Position numbers and translations under genes: made by a program. A model generated the notes under the pieces. That model saw nothing but the letters and a program-made list of their open reading frames with translations, did no database searches and was not told the origin of the DNA. Shown here one piece after another: positions 52,839 to 62,123 of a DNA stretch of 64,000 nucleotides (position 1 is its first letter; each line of letters begins with the position of its first letter). Source of the stretch: Pythium myriotylum (Eukaryota; Oomycota; Peronosporomycetes; Pythiales; Pythiaceae); contig JALJCQ010000009.1 in NCBI GenBank assembly GCA_023091665.1, positions 2,108,001 through 2,172,000 on the forward strand. Reading direction: 5' to 3'.

Positions 52839-54284
52839 ATGAAGGCAATCCTACTGGGAGTGCTCAGCTTATCTGTGGCCGTAGCATACGAATCCGACTG
52901 GATCACCATCGACGGTCAGCTCACGCAGGTCTCGTTCGATGGCAAGCAACTCTGTGGTGTGAATGCCGCTGGCAACATTCTGTGTGCGACCGAGGGCCTC
53001 GAGAAGAACCCCAACTGGCGCCAGGTCCCCGGAGGGCTCAAGTGGGTCGCTGTCTGGGGTGATTACTTATGGGGGGCCAATGGCAACGACGAAGTCTGGT
53101 GTGGTCGCTCGTCAGGTGAGCCCCAGTGGCGCCAGCTCCCCGGAAAGCTCAAGCAGATCTCGGCTGATGGGAAGCGGATCTGCGGTACCAACTCCAACAA
53201 CGAGACCTGGTGCGCAGACGACGCCATCACGACCAGCCCCAACTGGCGCAAGTTAACGGTCAAGCTCCAGCAACTGGATCTTACTGACGGCGTGATCTAC
53301 GGCACTGCACCCGACGGCACGATCTGGTACGGTAACGCTGACGGCAACCAGACTTTCACACAAATCCAGGGCGGCCTCGTCGACATCGCTTTCGATGGTA
53401 AGCTACTCTGCGGTGTCAACTCCGCCTCCGACATCTACTGCGCTGATAACGGACTCAAGGGCACCCCCAACTGGCGCCAGATCCCAGGCAAGCTCAAACA
53501 GCTCGACGTCGCAGCAGGCCGCGTCTACGGCGTCAATAGTGCCTCCACTGTCTACCTACGCTGGTTCACAGAGCCACCATCGCCGTTGCCCGGCCCGTGG
53601 ACAGGCTGGCGCCAGCTCGAAGGTAAGTTGCGCCAGATTAACTTTGACGGCAAAACTCTCTGCGGCGTGAACACGGCCGACGACATTTTCTGCGCGACCG
53701 CCGGTCTCGATGGCAAGCCTAACTGGCGCCAGGTGCCAGGCAAGCTCGTCCACGTCGTGGTCTGGGGTGATCGCCTCGTCGGCGTGAACCGCGGCAATGA
53801 GGTTTGGATGGGCTATTCCTCCGGCGATCCGCAGTGGCGTCAGCTGCCGGGCAAGCTCAAGCAGATCTCGTTCGATGGCAAGCAGCTCTGTGGCTCCAAC
53901 GCCGCTGATGAGATCTGGTGCGCCGACAGCAACGTGTACGCGGACCCCAACTGGCGCAAGCTCCCGGGAAGCCTCAAGCACGTGGTCGTGCTCAACGGCG
54001 CGCTCTTCGGCACGAATGCCAACGACGACATCTGGACGGGTCGCTCCACGGGCGACCCCAAGTGGAAGCAGATCTCGGGCAAGCTCAAGAACCTCGAGTA
54101 CGACGGTCTGCGAGTCTGCGGCACCAACAGCGCGGACGAAGTTTGGTGCGCCGACTCGGGTCTGCAGTCGGCCTCGCCCAACTGGCAGCGCCTCGACGGC
54201 AAGCTCCAGTACGCGAGCGTCAACGGCGGCAGTCTCTTCGGCGTCAACGGCGCCTCGGAGGTCTGGGCGCGCGTCGACTTGTAG
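52839..54284 (+). CDS. Secreted tectonin-repeat protein 2b (right-arm copy)
   Basis: This is the inverted duplicate of tectonin 2a, with the same 481-residue protein and signal peptide MKAILLGVLSLSVAVA. The only base difference seen between copies falls around 53141 and does not change the tectonin protein (a Leu-Pro-Gly codon position). The two genes point away from the centre. If both are real, the locus carries three tectonin genes and a doubled dose of this one. Confidence 0.88.
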   Translation: MKAILLGVLSLSVAVAYESDWITIDGQLTQVSFDGKQLCGVNAAGNILCATEGLEKNPNWRQVPGGLKWVAVWGDYLWGANGNDEVWCGRSSGEPQWRQLPGKLKQISADGKRICGTNSNNETWCADDAITTSPNWRKLTVKLQQLDLTDGVIYGTAPDGTIWYGNADGNQTFTQIQGGLVDIAFDGKLLCGVNSASDIYCADNGLKGTPNWRQIPGKLKQLDVAAGRVYGVNSASTVYLRWFTEPPSPLPGPWTGWRQLEGKLRQINFDGKTLCGVNTADDIFCATAGLDGKPNWRQVPGKLVHVVVWGDRLVGVNRGNEVWMGYSSGDPQWRQLPGKLKQISFDGKQLCGSNAADEIWCADSNVYADPNWRKLPGSLKHVVVLNGALFGTNANDDIWTGRSTGDPKWKQISGKLKNLEYDGLRVCGTNSADEVWCADSGLQSASPNWQRLDGKLQYASVNGGSLFGVNGASEVWARVDL

Positions 54285-54796
54285 GCGCTTCAACCTGCGC
54301 GGCGGGTACAGTGTACCGTCGGCATCAGATCTCTCGGTCGCAAAACACGGTGTCTTCCTGAATCGCAGAGCAGCTCCTCCTTTGAATCGAATGGAATGGA
54401 ATTGAATTGCCCCCTCGCCTCGCCCCTCGCCACCCAATGGCCCGAGGGAGACGGAGCGGCGTCGCCGCCCTCGCGCCGCCGCCGGCAGAGTCGTTTGGTC
54501 CGTTTGGTCCGCAGAAGCCGCTGATGATCTTTCCATTTTGTCCAATTACTGTATGAGCGGACCCGCTCGCATTGGGTCTCGCGCTGCGTCGACTGAACCT
54601 TCTGAGGCTTCTTCTCTCTCTCTCTCTTTCTTCATCCGCTCGCTCGGATGCGCCACTGAACTCTTGCGGCCACTCGCACTGGCGCCAAAGCCACGGCAAC
54701 GGCAGGGGGCGAAAGGCGTGTATCGTCATATTAGTGAATTGTGTCTAATGTACTCGACGGTGGGGGAGAATTGCTAGTGTGGCAGCGAGGGAGGGT
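54285..54796. other. Convergent intergenic segment with GA/TC microsatellite (right copy)
   Basis: This is the inverse of 48956-49467, with a (TC)n run near 54607-54626. It separates the stop codons of tectonin 2b and the kinase. Confidence 0.5.
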
Positions 54797-57271
54797 CTAG
54801 GTCTCGGCGGAGAGCGCCTGGAGCTGGATGCTGCGTCGCCCCGTGAACGCCGACTCGAGCATCTCGTCCTCGTCCACGAGGAACGAGTTGGTCGTGTCGC
54901 TGATGTAGCTGAACTTGCCGAAGGTGTCGTTGTCCGCGGTGCTCATCTTGCGCGCTCGCGTGCTCGAGCTCGGCGTCTTCCACGGGAAGATGAGGTTGAA
55001 GATGCTGCCCGCGGACGCCGTCTTGGACGCCAAGTACTTGTCGAAGTTGATGTCTGGGTTCTTGGCCTTCTCCTCCTCCAGCGAGAGCGGCGCCGGCACC
55101 CATGGCGGCTGGATCTTCTTGCGCAACACCAGGTCCCACTGCAGGTCCTTGAAGAACGGGTGCATCAGCACGTCGCTCGCTTGTCGGGCGCCGAGCCGCT
55201 TGGTCGGGTCCTTCTCCAGAAGCCCCAGGATGAGGCTCTTTGCATCGGGAGGGATTGCAGCCTTGGGTGGGAACTTGACTGGGTCTTTCTCTATCAGCTT
55301 GTAGAGCACGGAAACATTGAGGTGATGGAAAGGCCGCTTGGCGAGCAGCATTTCGTAGATGAGAATGCCGAGACACCACCAGTCGACTGCCTTGCCGTAG
55401 TCGCGTGATCTCTTGGGCTTGAGCAGCTCGGGGGCAGTGTACGCGGGTGAGCCTGCCATCGTCCGAGCTCCACTGAGTTGAGCGACGTTCGTCTTGGAAA
55501 GCCCAAAATCCACGAGCGCGACATTTCCAAGCTCGTCGATCATGATGTTGTCTGGCTTGAGGTCGCGATAGACGATATCGCAGGCGTGCAAATGGCACAG
55601 TGCCAGCACGATCTGGGCCGCGTAGAACTTGACGCGGTTGATGTCGAGCGGGATTTTGATTCGGTGCTCTTTGTTCGCAGAGAAGCGGTTCATGTGGGTG
55701 TAGAGACTTCCTCCTGGGTAGTACTCCATACCCAGGAACACTCGCGAGTTGCTTTGGAACGCAAACCGCAAGGGTGCAATGAACGGGTGATGGATATCTC
55801 GAAGGATCCGCATTTCCGTCTTGGTGCGCAGCTTGTCGTAGTTGGACATGGAGCCCTTTTCCAGAATTTTCACGGCAAAGATCTCGCCCGTACTCTTGCG
55901 CTCGGCGAGCACAACAGTGCCGAACGTGCCCTTCCCCAGCACGCGGTTGACGTGAAAGTGCTGGATTGAGAGGGAGAGCACGCGCTTGGAGGTCGACGCC
56001 TGGTAAGTGCGATCGGATTTGGCCGACTTCTTGTCAGCGTCGGTCATCTGAAAGGCCATGAGGTCGACTTCGATCTGCATCTGAATGCTGAGCACGCGGC
56101 CGCCTGGACTAAGCTGCAGCTCATCGCGCGTATTGAACACGAATTCACGCTGGAGTGACTTGTTCCAGATCTTGCCGGCGGCCAGCACCTGGAACACATT
56201 TGGCTGTTTGGTGCTCAAGTATCGGGCAACCGAGAACTTTTTGAAGTGGATAAACTTGGACATCCCCAGCACGACATCGACGAGGCCCTCGCGTCCGTAG
56301 AAAGTGGTGGACGGCAGGAACTCACAAGGATACCGCACAGTCAGCCTCATGTCCGTCGAACAGAGCGGGAAGAGGTTGATGAGATTGGCGGCCGACTCGG
56401 TCGCGCCGTCCTGCTCGAGGAACTGGGAGGTCCAGAGCGAGTAGAACTGTTTGACGGTGTTGAGGTTGCGTGTCTTCCAGTCCGAGGAAGAGCGCACAGT
56501 CTGCATGAGCAAGAAGTTGGAGGTCGGGTTCGTGGCCGAGAAGAAGCCGTTGGAGCTCGAGGTGGTCGTGGTGGTGTTGAGGCTGCTGAACTGGCTGCGC
56601 ATGGTCACGTCCGAGTCTCGGCACGAGGCCGTGGAGACGGTCGTGCTGGTGCAGACAGAGGGCTTGGGCGTGGAGGCGTTGGCGACGGCCTGTTGGATCA
56701 TGCGTACCCATATCTCGGCTTCGATGGGCGTGCGCGTGTAGAGCGCGAAGATCTTGTGGATGGTGGTGGTGATGAGCACGCCGTTGGTGCGCGTGTCGTC
56801 TCGCTTGGCGCCGGTGACGCTGACGCGTCCGCGGAACTTTTCCGTGTCGAGCATGGCGACGTCTTTGGAGATGTAGTAGGAGAAGGTGGTGCCCGAGAGG
56901 ACGGCGTAGCGGTAGCGCCAGTTGCGCACGACGTGTCCCTGTTTCCAGATGTAGCCTTCCCAGTCGGTCTCGAACATGTCTTCGAAGGTGTTGCTGATGT
57001 CGGGGGAGACGCTGAGGCGCCTGGCGGGCTGCTGTTGCTGTCTCGCGTGTCCGCTTCCGGACGTGGACGTGGAGGCGTCGTCGAGGCTCTCGCGGTAGAG
57101 GGTCTGGCTCGGGCGGAGGCTGTAGGCACTTTGGTTGCTGTCGAGCGAGGCGCGCACGGCCTGGAGGCTGGCGCGGCGCTCGCGCTGCGTCATGGCGGAG
57201 GCGTCTTCGGGCGAGAAGAGCGTCACGCGCTGGCGCTCCATGGCGGCGGGAGCGAGAGTGCTCCGAGGCAT
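54797..57271 (-). CDS. PH / NTF2-like / AGC-type serine-threonine kinase
   Basis: This uninterrupted ORF of 824 residues starts MPRSTLAPAAMERQ. A PH domain spans about 104-197 (EGYIWKQGHVVRNWRYRYAVL ... IWVRMIQQA). An NTF2/SnoaL-like region spans about 273-405 (VKQFYSLWTSQFLEQDGA, FYGREGLVDVVLG). The kinase spans about 439-700, with Gly-loop LGKGTFGTV, Lys 468 in FAVKIL, YRDLKPDN (Asp 570), DFG (588-590), AGSPAYTAPELL, and an AGC-type C-tail (PFFKDLQWDLVLRKKIQPPW). All catalytic residues are present. PH plus AGC kinase suggests PKB/SGK-like recruitment to phosphoinositides; the middle NTF2-like domain is unusual. The 3' end lies in the inverted duplication. Confidence 0.88.
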   Translation of the reverse strand: MPRSTLAPAAMERQRVTLFSPEDASAMTQRERRASLQAVRASLDSNQSAYSLRPSQTLYRESLDDASTSTSGSGHARQQQQPARRLSVSPDISNTFEDMFETDWEGYIWKQGHVVRNWRYRYAVLSGTTFSYYISKDVAMLDTEKFRGRVSVTGAKRDDTRTNGVLITTTIHKIFALYTRTPIEAEIWVRMIQQAVANASTPKPSVCTSTTVSTASCRDSDVTMRSQFSSLNTTTTTSSSNGFFSATNPTSNFLLMQTVRSSSDWKTRNLNTVKQFYSLWTSQFLEQDGATESAANLINLFPLCSTDMRLTVRYPCEFLPSTTFYGREGLVDVVLGMSKFIHFKKFSVARYLSTKQPNVFQVLAAGKIWNKSLQREFVFNTRDELQLSPGGRVLSIQMQIEVDLMAFQMTDADKKSAKSDRTYQASTSKRVLSLSIQHFHVNRVLGKGTFGTVVLAERKSTGEIFAVKILEKGSMSNYDKLRTKTEMRILRDIHHPFIAPLRFAFQSNSRVFLGMEYYPGGSLYTHMNRFSANKEHRIKIPLDINRVKFYAAQIVLALCHLHACDIVYRDLKPDNIMIDELGNVALVDFGLSKTNVAQLSGARTMAGSPAYTAPELLKPKRSRDYGKAVDWWCLGILIYEMLLAKRPFHHLNVSVLYKLIEKDPVKFPPKAAIPPDAKSLILGLLEKDPTKRLGARQASDVLMHPFFKDLQWDLVLRKKIQPPWVPAPLSLEEEKAKNPDINFDKYLASKTASAGSIFNLIFPWKTPSSSTRARKMSTADNDTFGKFSYISDTTNSFLVDEDEMLESAFTGRRSIQLQALSAET

Positions 57272-57988
57272 CGGAGCTGCTCACGGGCGCTCGCCTCGAG
57301 TGACTGCACTCGAAAAAAACACACGCAAAAAAAAAAAAAAGCGAAACTGCTGCTGTTCTCTTGGCGGGCGTCTGGCACTGTCCCATGTCGGCAGTCTGGG
57401 TCCGAAAGAAGAAAATAGAAAACGCGGAAAGGGGTTCGCTGTGTGTTTTCTTAGCTGCTGGCCAGAACGAGAGCCGAGGCAGCCAATGGGGCAGCCGCTG
57501 GGGCTCGGGGAAAAACGGCCACCGCCGCCAGTACCTGCGCTACCGCATACTACCTCCGACAACGCATACATGTAGCCATCCGCGCCACCTTCAAGGACGA
57601 AGGCGGCGGCGAAGAGCTCGTGATGGGCTCAGCCAGCCGGCCTTTCCACTTAGTCGGCTCCGCTCGCCCGCCACCTGCGCCGGAACCGAGCCGAAGGGCT
57701 CCTCTCCGACGGATGCAGGTGTATGTCGCCGGCGCGCGCGACGAAGATCGCCGCCCGGCCGTTACAGCGCCGCCCCGGCCGCGCCCGTTCCGCCGGCAGA
57801 GCCGTCACGGCGAGCGGCCCCGAAATAGCCGCGTCCGGCTCGCTGCCATGGGCGCCTGTCCTGCGCGGTTGATCGGTGACCGAATCTCGCCGCCCACTTT
57901 TCTCTTCAGCTGACGCATCGACGCTAGTGTCGCCTGCCCTGTCTCCGAGCGATCTGCTCCTAGAAGGGGCTGCCGCAGTCTGCTCGCC
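57272..57988. other. Divergent promoter region, kinase / LMBR1-like gene
   Basis: About 720 bp, GC-rich, with an A14 run at 57327-57340. No recognisable gene was seen; the overlapping ORFs have compositional bias only. Confidence 0.45.
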
Positions 57989-59625
57989 ATGTCGGTCGAC
58001 TGGTTCCTCATCATCATCGTCATCATCATGGCGGTGGTCCTCCTCATCGCCAACGTCTACATTCTCGTCCACTTTCAGCACGACGATGACAAGAACACAG
58101 CCTACTTCCCCAAGTTTCTCATCATCTTTGGGTTGTTCTTCGCCGAGGCCACGATTCTTCTACTCCCGCTGGACGTCGCCAACAATTCGACAGCTGTGGG
58201 CTGTGCCGAAGGATGGAACACAGCTTGCGGGAACATCGACATGAACACGCTCTGGCTCATTGTGTTCATGGCCATAATCTTCTTCATCGTTGTGCTCATC
58301 CCGTACGCCATCTACTACTACGAGGCCGACGATGGTGAAGACAATGTCAATAACCACCAGTGGTTGGAAGCTCTCAAGCTCGAATTCGCGACAATTCTCG
58401 TGGCAGTCGCACTTATCGTTGTGCTGTTCGTTACGGTGTCCAAGTCGAGAATTCCTCTCAAGGCGATGAGCTTGAATTCCCAGTCGCAGACTCATGGCTT
58501 CCACGAGTACGTGGACGGGTCCACTTTGACCATGGCTGAACTTGCAAATGCGACATTGGTGCTCCCACAGAAAGTCACTTTGACAATGGAGGTCTCGTTT
58601 CCAGTATACACGACAGGGCTAGTCAGTTTTATTGGGTGGTTCGGCTTCACAGTCTTCTGCGGAATCGGTCTGATTGCGCTTCCGCTCGACTTGATTCTCT
58701 CATTTGCACACCGACCAAAATTTATCTCAGCAGATGTCTATGCTCATCAGAAGCTTTGCCTTCAACGCCGCGCGCAGGAACTCATGGAGCTGGGCAAAAC
58801 TATCAAGGCGGGAATGGAGCTTCCCGGCCAAGCCAGCAAATCATCCTGGGAAAGACGCAAGCAGAAGAAACTCGACTTCGTCACGCTCAATAAATTCAAG
58901 CAGGCAGTCTACTTATTGGAGCAGGACATGGACGAGCTGAAGCTGTGCCATGAGGAGTACAAAAACTATAATCCGCTCGTTTCCGTGTTCAAGCTCGTGC
59001 TTGGCTGCATCGCATCGTTCGTGAGCGGCATCTGGGTGCTGCATATCGGGCTGTACATGTTGCCCCCGGTGGCGCTTGTTCCATTCTTGAACTCGTACTT
59101 TATTTGGTTCGATCAGTGGTTCCCGTTGTTTGGTACGGTTTCCGTAGGGATCTTCTCTGCTTACTTGCTTGCATGTGCCGTCAAGGGATGTTTCAAGTTT
59201 GGCATGCGGTGCTTCTGCTTCTCACTCCACCCTATGAAGCTTCATGGCACTTACATGAACTCGATGATGTTCAACCTCGCGCTTGTACTCATGTGCGCCA
59301 TCCCAGCAGTCCAATTCTGCGATCAAGCCTTCAAGGACTACGGGCGCCTAACAGCGATCCGCACAATGATGGGCGTACAGATATATCATTTGCAAGGGAT
59401 GAGCTTCTTTTGGGAGTACAACATTTTCGTCTACGGCATCCTCATCTTCGCGCTGATCACGACAATATTCTTAGTACGTGACTTATTGTGGTCTGGGCGC
59501 AAACAGTCAACATTAACTGGGCCTTTCCTATACAGGTTGCTAAGCCGAAGGACAATGCAAGCCCACTGGACGACATCCGTAAGAAAATTGAACGATCGGT
59601 GCGTGAGCAGCGCAACGTCGTGTGA
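57989..59625 (+). CDS. LMBR1-family multi-pass membrane protein
   Basis: Exons 57989-59473 and 59536-59625 (62-bp intron) encode 524 residues. About nine hydrophobic segments are visible, starting WFLIIIVIIMAVVLLIANVYIL. A conserved LMBR1-like central part follows (FGFTVFCGIGLIALPLDLI, then a cytosolic coiled-coil-like loop and YNPLVSVFKLVLGCIASF). The last exon adds VAKPKDNASPLDDIRKK. Family members include LMBD1 (lysosomal cobalamin export) and lipocalin receptors; substrate specificity here is unknown. Ignoring the intron would give a false 34-residue tail. Confidence 0.85.
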
Positions 59626-59696
59626 GAGACATAGGGATTGCATGCGAGGTGAAAAGCGCCCCAACTATCGTTAATGCATATGGCTTTATTATAGAG

Positions 59697-61187
59697 TTAG
59701 TGCAGTTGCTTGTGGCTCAGTAGGCGACCACGATCCACGATTTTGGTAATCTTGGCATTTGCAAGTGCGTTGAGCTCGCGAACGAGTGCAGACTCTTCTG
59801 GGCTGATCCCGCTGAAAGCGATCGATTGCTTTGTAACCTTTCTCGGCTGCGATGGTGGAGGTTGCGGGGTGAGTGTCGCTGAAATGGGTGATGGCGTCGA
59901 CAGAGATGCAATCCCCATCTCGTGCTCGTCGAACTCGTCCAGAAGGCGTTGAATCCAAGAAAAGAGTTTGACGCTTGCACTGCAGATCCGTACAAACGCG
60001 CTCTCGTTCATTGTCGGTTCTTGGAGTACTGACCGGATGGCCTTCACTTGACTTCTGGTGAGACTACTCCCGTGTAAGGGTCTGAGCTTCTCGCTCCACT
60101 GAGCTGACTGCTGAAGCACTTCACGACAGCGGTTCCATGAGTACGACGGCGAGGTGAACTCCTCGTCCTGTTTGGGTGTTGGCGTAGACTTGACTTTTTT
60201 CTCCAGGGGTTTTTCTACAAGAACAACGAGGCACATGAGCAAGTAGTGGAGCTCCTTGACTGGCACGCGAATTGTTCGAAGCTTGAGCCACTCCTCGCGG
60301 GTGATCCCCAGCCAATCGATACCCTCACACGCTAGCAGCGCATCTGTGTCGTCGTTTTGTTGTGGGAGTGAGGACTCGGTGACATTGTTTCCCAACACCG
60401 TCGGGGCTGAGATCTCTGTATTCGCCTTCAACTGTGCTGAGGACTTGCGATCATAAAGAAAATGATTCACGCGGCCTTTCTTTGTGACTTTACGTCCGCC
60501 TCCGTCTGACGTCGGCTGGTGGTGCTGGGGCCAGGATTCAATAGTATCACTAGTCATGAGACAGACTGATGCCCGATGGTGTTGCTTCTGCGAGTCGTCA
60601 GACGGTTCAGTTCGAGGAGACACTATGTACTGTGCTGTGCCTTGTTCAGCCTCGAAGATCTCAAGTTTGGCTGCGTCGGACGGCTTGATGTTGGCGAGGT
60701 AGTACTGCTCAAGAGCGAGCTTCGCTGTTTCAAGCATCAACTTAAACAGCTCTTGACCGATCAATCGACCAGACAAGCTGTCATCCTGGCGAGCAACGAC
60801 AAGCAATACATTCTCGACCTGCCATCTCTGCAGTAAGTGGAGCAATCTGTCGCCGACCCCAACTTCTCCATCATCGTCCCAGTCTTCAGTGACCGTAAGA
60901 TCTTCAGAGGGTCGATACATGGTCTTCTTCTGTGTTCGTTCGTTCTCTTCCAGAAGCGTCTGTTGCAGCACGCTTGGGTGGAGATGAGTTGCTGTCCGTA
61001 CGCGTGACGCATTGGGCAGGCGCTGAGCCTTTCGCAATCGCCCAAGCGCCCGCAGCTGTGTGAGCACGGTCGGGACCGAATTAACGTCGCGTAGCTGGAC
61101 TACGACACCCTGAAACGTGTTCTTCTTTATCTTGAGCTGCGGCCCCAGAGTGGCCACGACGTCATTCCCGCCAAGTGGGAGCTGCAT
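59697..61187 (-). CDS. Protein of unknown function (496 residues)
   Basis: This is a single-exon ORF from MQLPLGGNDVVATL. A predicted helical, Leu-rich central part (LLHLLQRWQVENVLLVVARQ, ETAKLALEQYY) and a second helical block near 355-430 (RCREVLQQSAQWSEKL ... FSWIQRLLDEFDEHE) are visible, separated by a polar linker. The second block faintly recalls dynein heavy-chain stalk/linker-type helices, but I would not assign it. It is divergent from the NAA40-like gene (121 bp). Confidence 0.65.
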   Translation of the reverse strand: MQLPLGGNDVVATLGPQLKIKKNTFQGVVVQLRDVNSVPTVLTQLRALGRLRKAQRLPNASRVRTATHLHPSVLQQTLLEENERTQKKTMYRPSEDLTVTEDWDDDGEVGVGDRLLHLLQRWQVENVLLVVARQDDSLSGRLIGQELFKLMLETAKLALEQYYLANIKPSDAAKLEIFEAEQGTAQYIVSPRTEPSDDSQKQHHRASVCLMTSDTIESWPQHHQPTSDGGGRKVTKKGRVNHFLYDRKSSAQLKANTEISAPTVLGNNVTESSLPQQNDDTDALLACEGIDWLGITREEWLKLRTIRVPVKELHYLLMCLVVLVEKPLEKKVKSTPTPKQDEEFTSPSYSWNRCREVLQQSAQWSEKLRPLHGSSLTRSQVKAIRSVLQEPTMNESAFVRICSASVKLFSWIQRLLDEFDEHEMGIASLSTPSPISATLTPQPPPSQPRKVTKQSIAFSGISPEESALVRELNALANAKITKIVDRGRLLSHKQLH

Positions 61188-61308
61188 GGTAAGTGAGGAG
61201 GATGAGCTCCTCGAAAGATATTCTTGAAGTGCTCAGGTGGGCTCGTGTTACGAACAAAGTTGCTAACTTTCGCGCCATTTTCGCCCGACGCAACGACCAC
61301 CACGTGAC

Positions 61309-61962
61309 ATGGGCAAGAAGACGAAGGCCAAGGCGGCGTCCACGCGACGCCCCGCGAAGCGCAACGCCGCGATCGACGCGGCGAATGCCGTGGCCAATGT
61401 CATGGTCGACTTCGCCGCCTTTGCGCGCTTCCAGCGCAACGGACTCGACGCCAGGCTCGCGAACTTCCACGCGAGTGGCCTGTCCGACTCGCAGCGCGAC
61501 GCGGTCGTTCGTTTGTTCGAAGCCAATATGCGCGACATGTACGAGCAGTCCGACTGGGGCTACGATGCGGCCGCCAAACGCGAGGAGCTCTTTGAGGAAC
61601 AGGCGCGGTACTTGCTCGCACTCGGTGAAGGCGACGAGCCGGAGCTTCTCGGCTTTGTGCACTTTCGATTCGTCGAGGATGACGGAGCCGAAGTTCTGTA
61701 TATCTACGAGATCCAGATCGCGGCGAGCGCGCAGCGTAAAGGACTGGGGAAGCTGTTGATGCAGCTGCTCACGCTGGTCGCGCGAAAGCACGGCATGCAG
61801 CTCGTGGTCCTCACCGTGTTCAAGAGCAACGTCGCCGCCATGCGGTTCTACCGAGAGAAATTGGGCTTCGAGGTGGACGAGACTTCTCCGAGTGCGAACG
61901 GCGACCACGCGCAGTCGTATGAAATCTTGAGCAAGTCAGTCGTGAACGGAATCAAAAGATGA
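61309..61962 (+). CDS. NAA40: N-alpha-acetyltransferase 40 (NatD) type GNAT enzyme
   Basis: The 217-residue single-exon ORF starts MGKKTKAKA, a basic N-terminus as in NAA40. Landmarks are MRDMYEQSDWGYDAAAKREEL, LGFVHFRFVEDDGAEVLYIYE, the acetyl-CoA loop AQRKGLGKLLMQLL, LTVFKSNVAAMRFYREKLGFE and DETSPS, with YEILSK at the end. By family knowledge NatD acetylates the N-terminal Ser of histones H4 and H2A. All residues of the acetyl-CoA loop are present, so it is expected to be active. Confidence 0.92.
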   Translation: MGKKTKAKAASTRRPAKRNAAIDAANAVANVMVDFAAFARFQRNGLDARLANFHASGLSDSQRDAVVRLFEANMRDMYEQSDWGYDAAAKREELFEEQARYLLALGEGDEPELLGFVHFRFVEDDGAEVLYIYEIQIAASAQRKGLGKLLMQLLTLVARKHGMQLVVLTVFKSNVAAMRFYREKLGFEVDETSPSANGDHAQSYEILSKSVVNGIKR

Positions 61963-62123
61963 ACGAACCGTCCCGGTATCAAGATTTGCGTGTTTTGCCT
62001 TTGAAACAGCCCATTAAATACTGATACACTTTTAGCGCGGGAGAATGGGAACTACGGCGTCGACGCTACACTACACATTGAGAACGAGACCCACATACAA
62101 AATCGGGCACACAAAACATCGAC

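Larger units (their letters stand above)
51995..55600. repeat. Right arm of the 3.6-kb inverted duplication
   Basis: This is the reverse complement of 48152-51757 (see the left arm). The right arm runs on without a break into the remainder of the kinase gene. That makes it, or a common ancestor, the likely source, and the left arm the truncated copy. Confidence 0.92.

Noticed and set aside
57281..57828. Open frames in the kinase/LMBR1 intergenic region
   Set aside because: They depend on an A14 run and CG-rich bias and have no domain, signal or splice logic.
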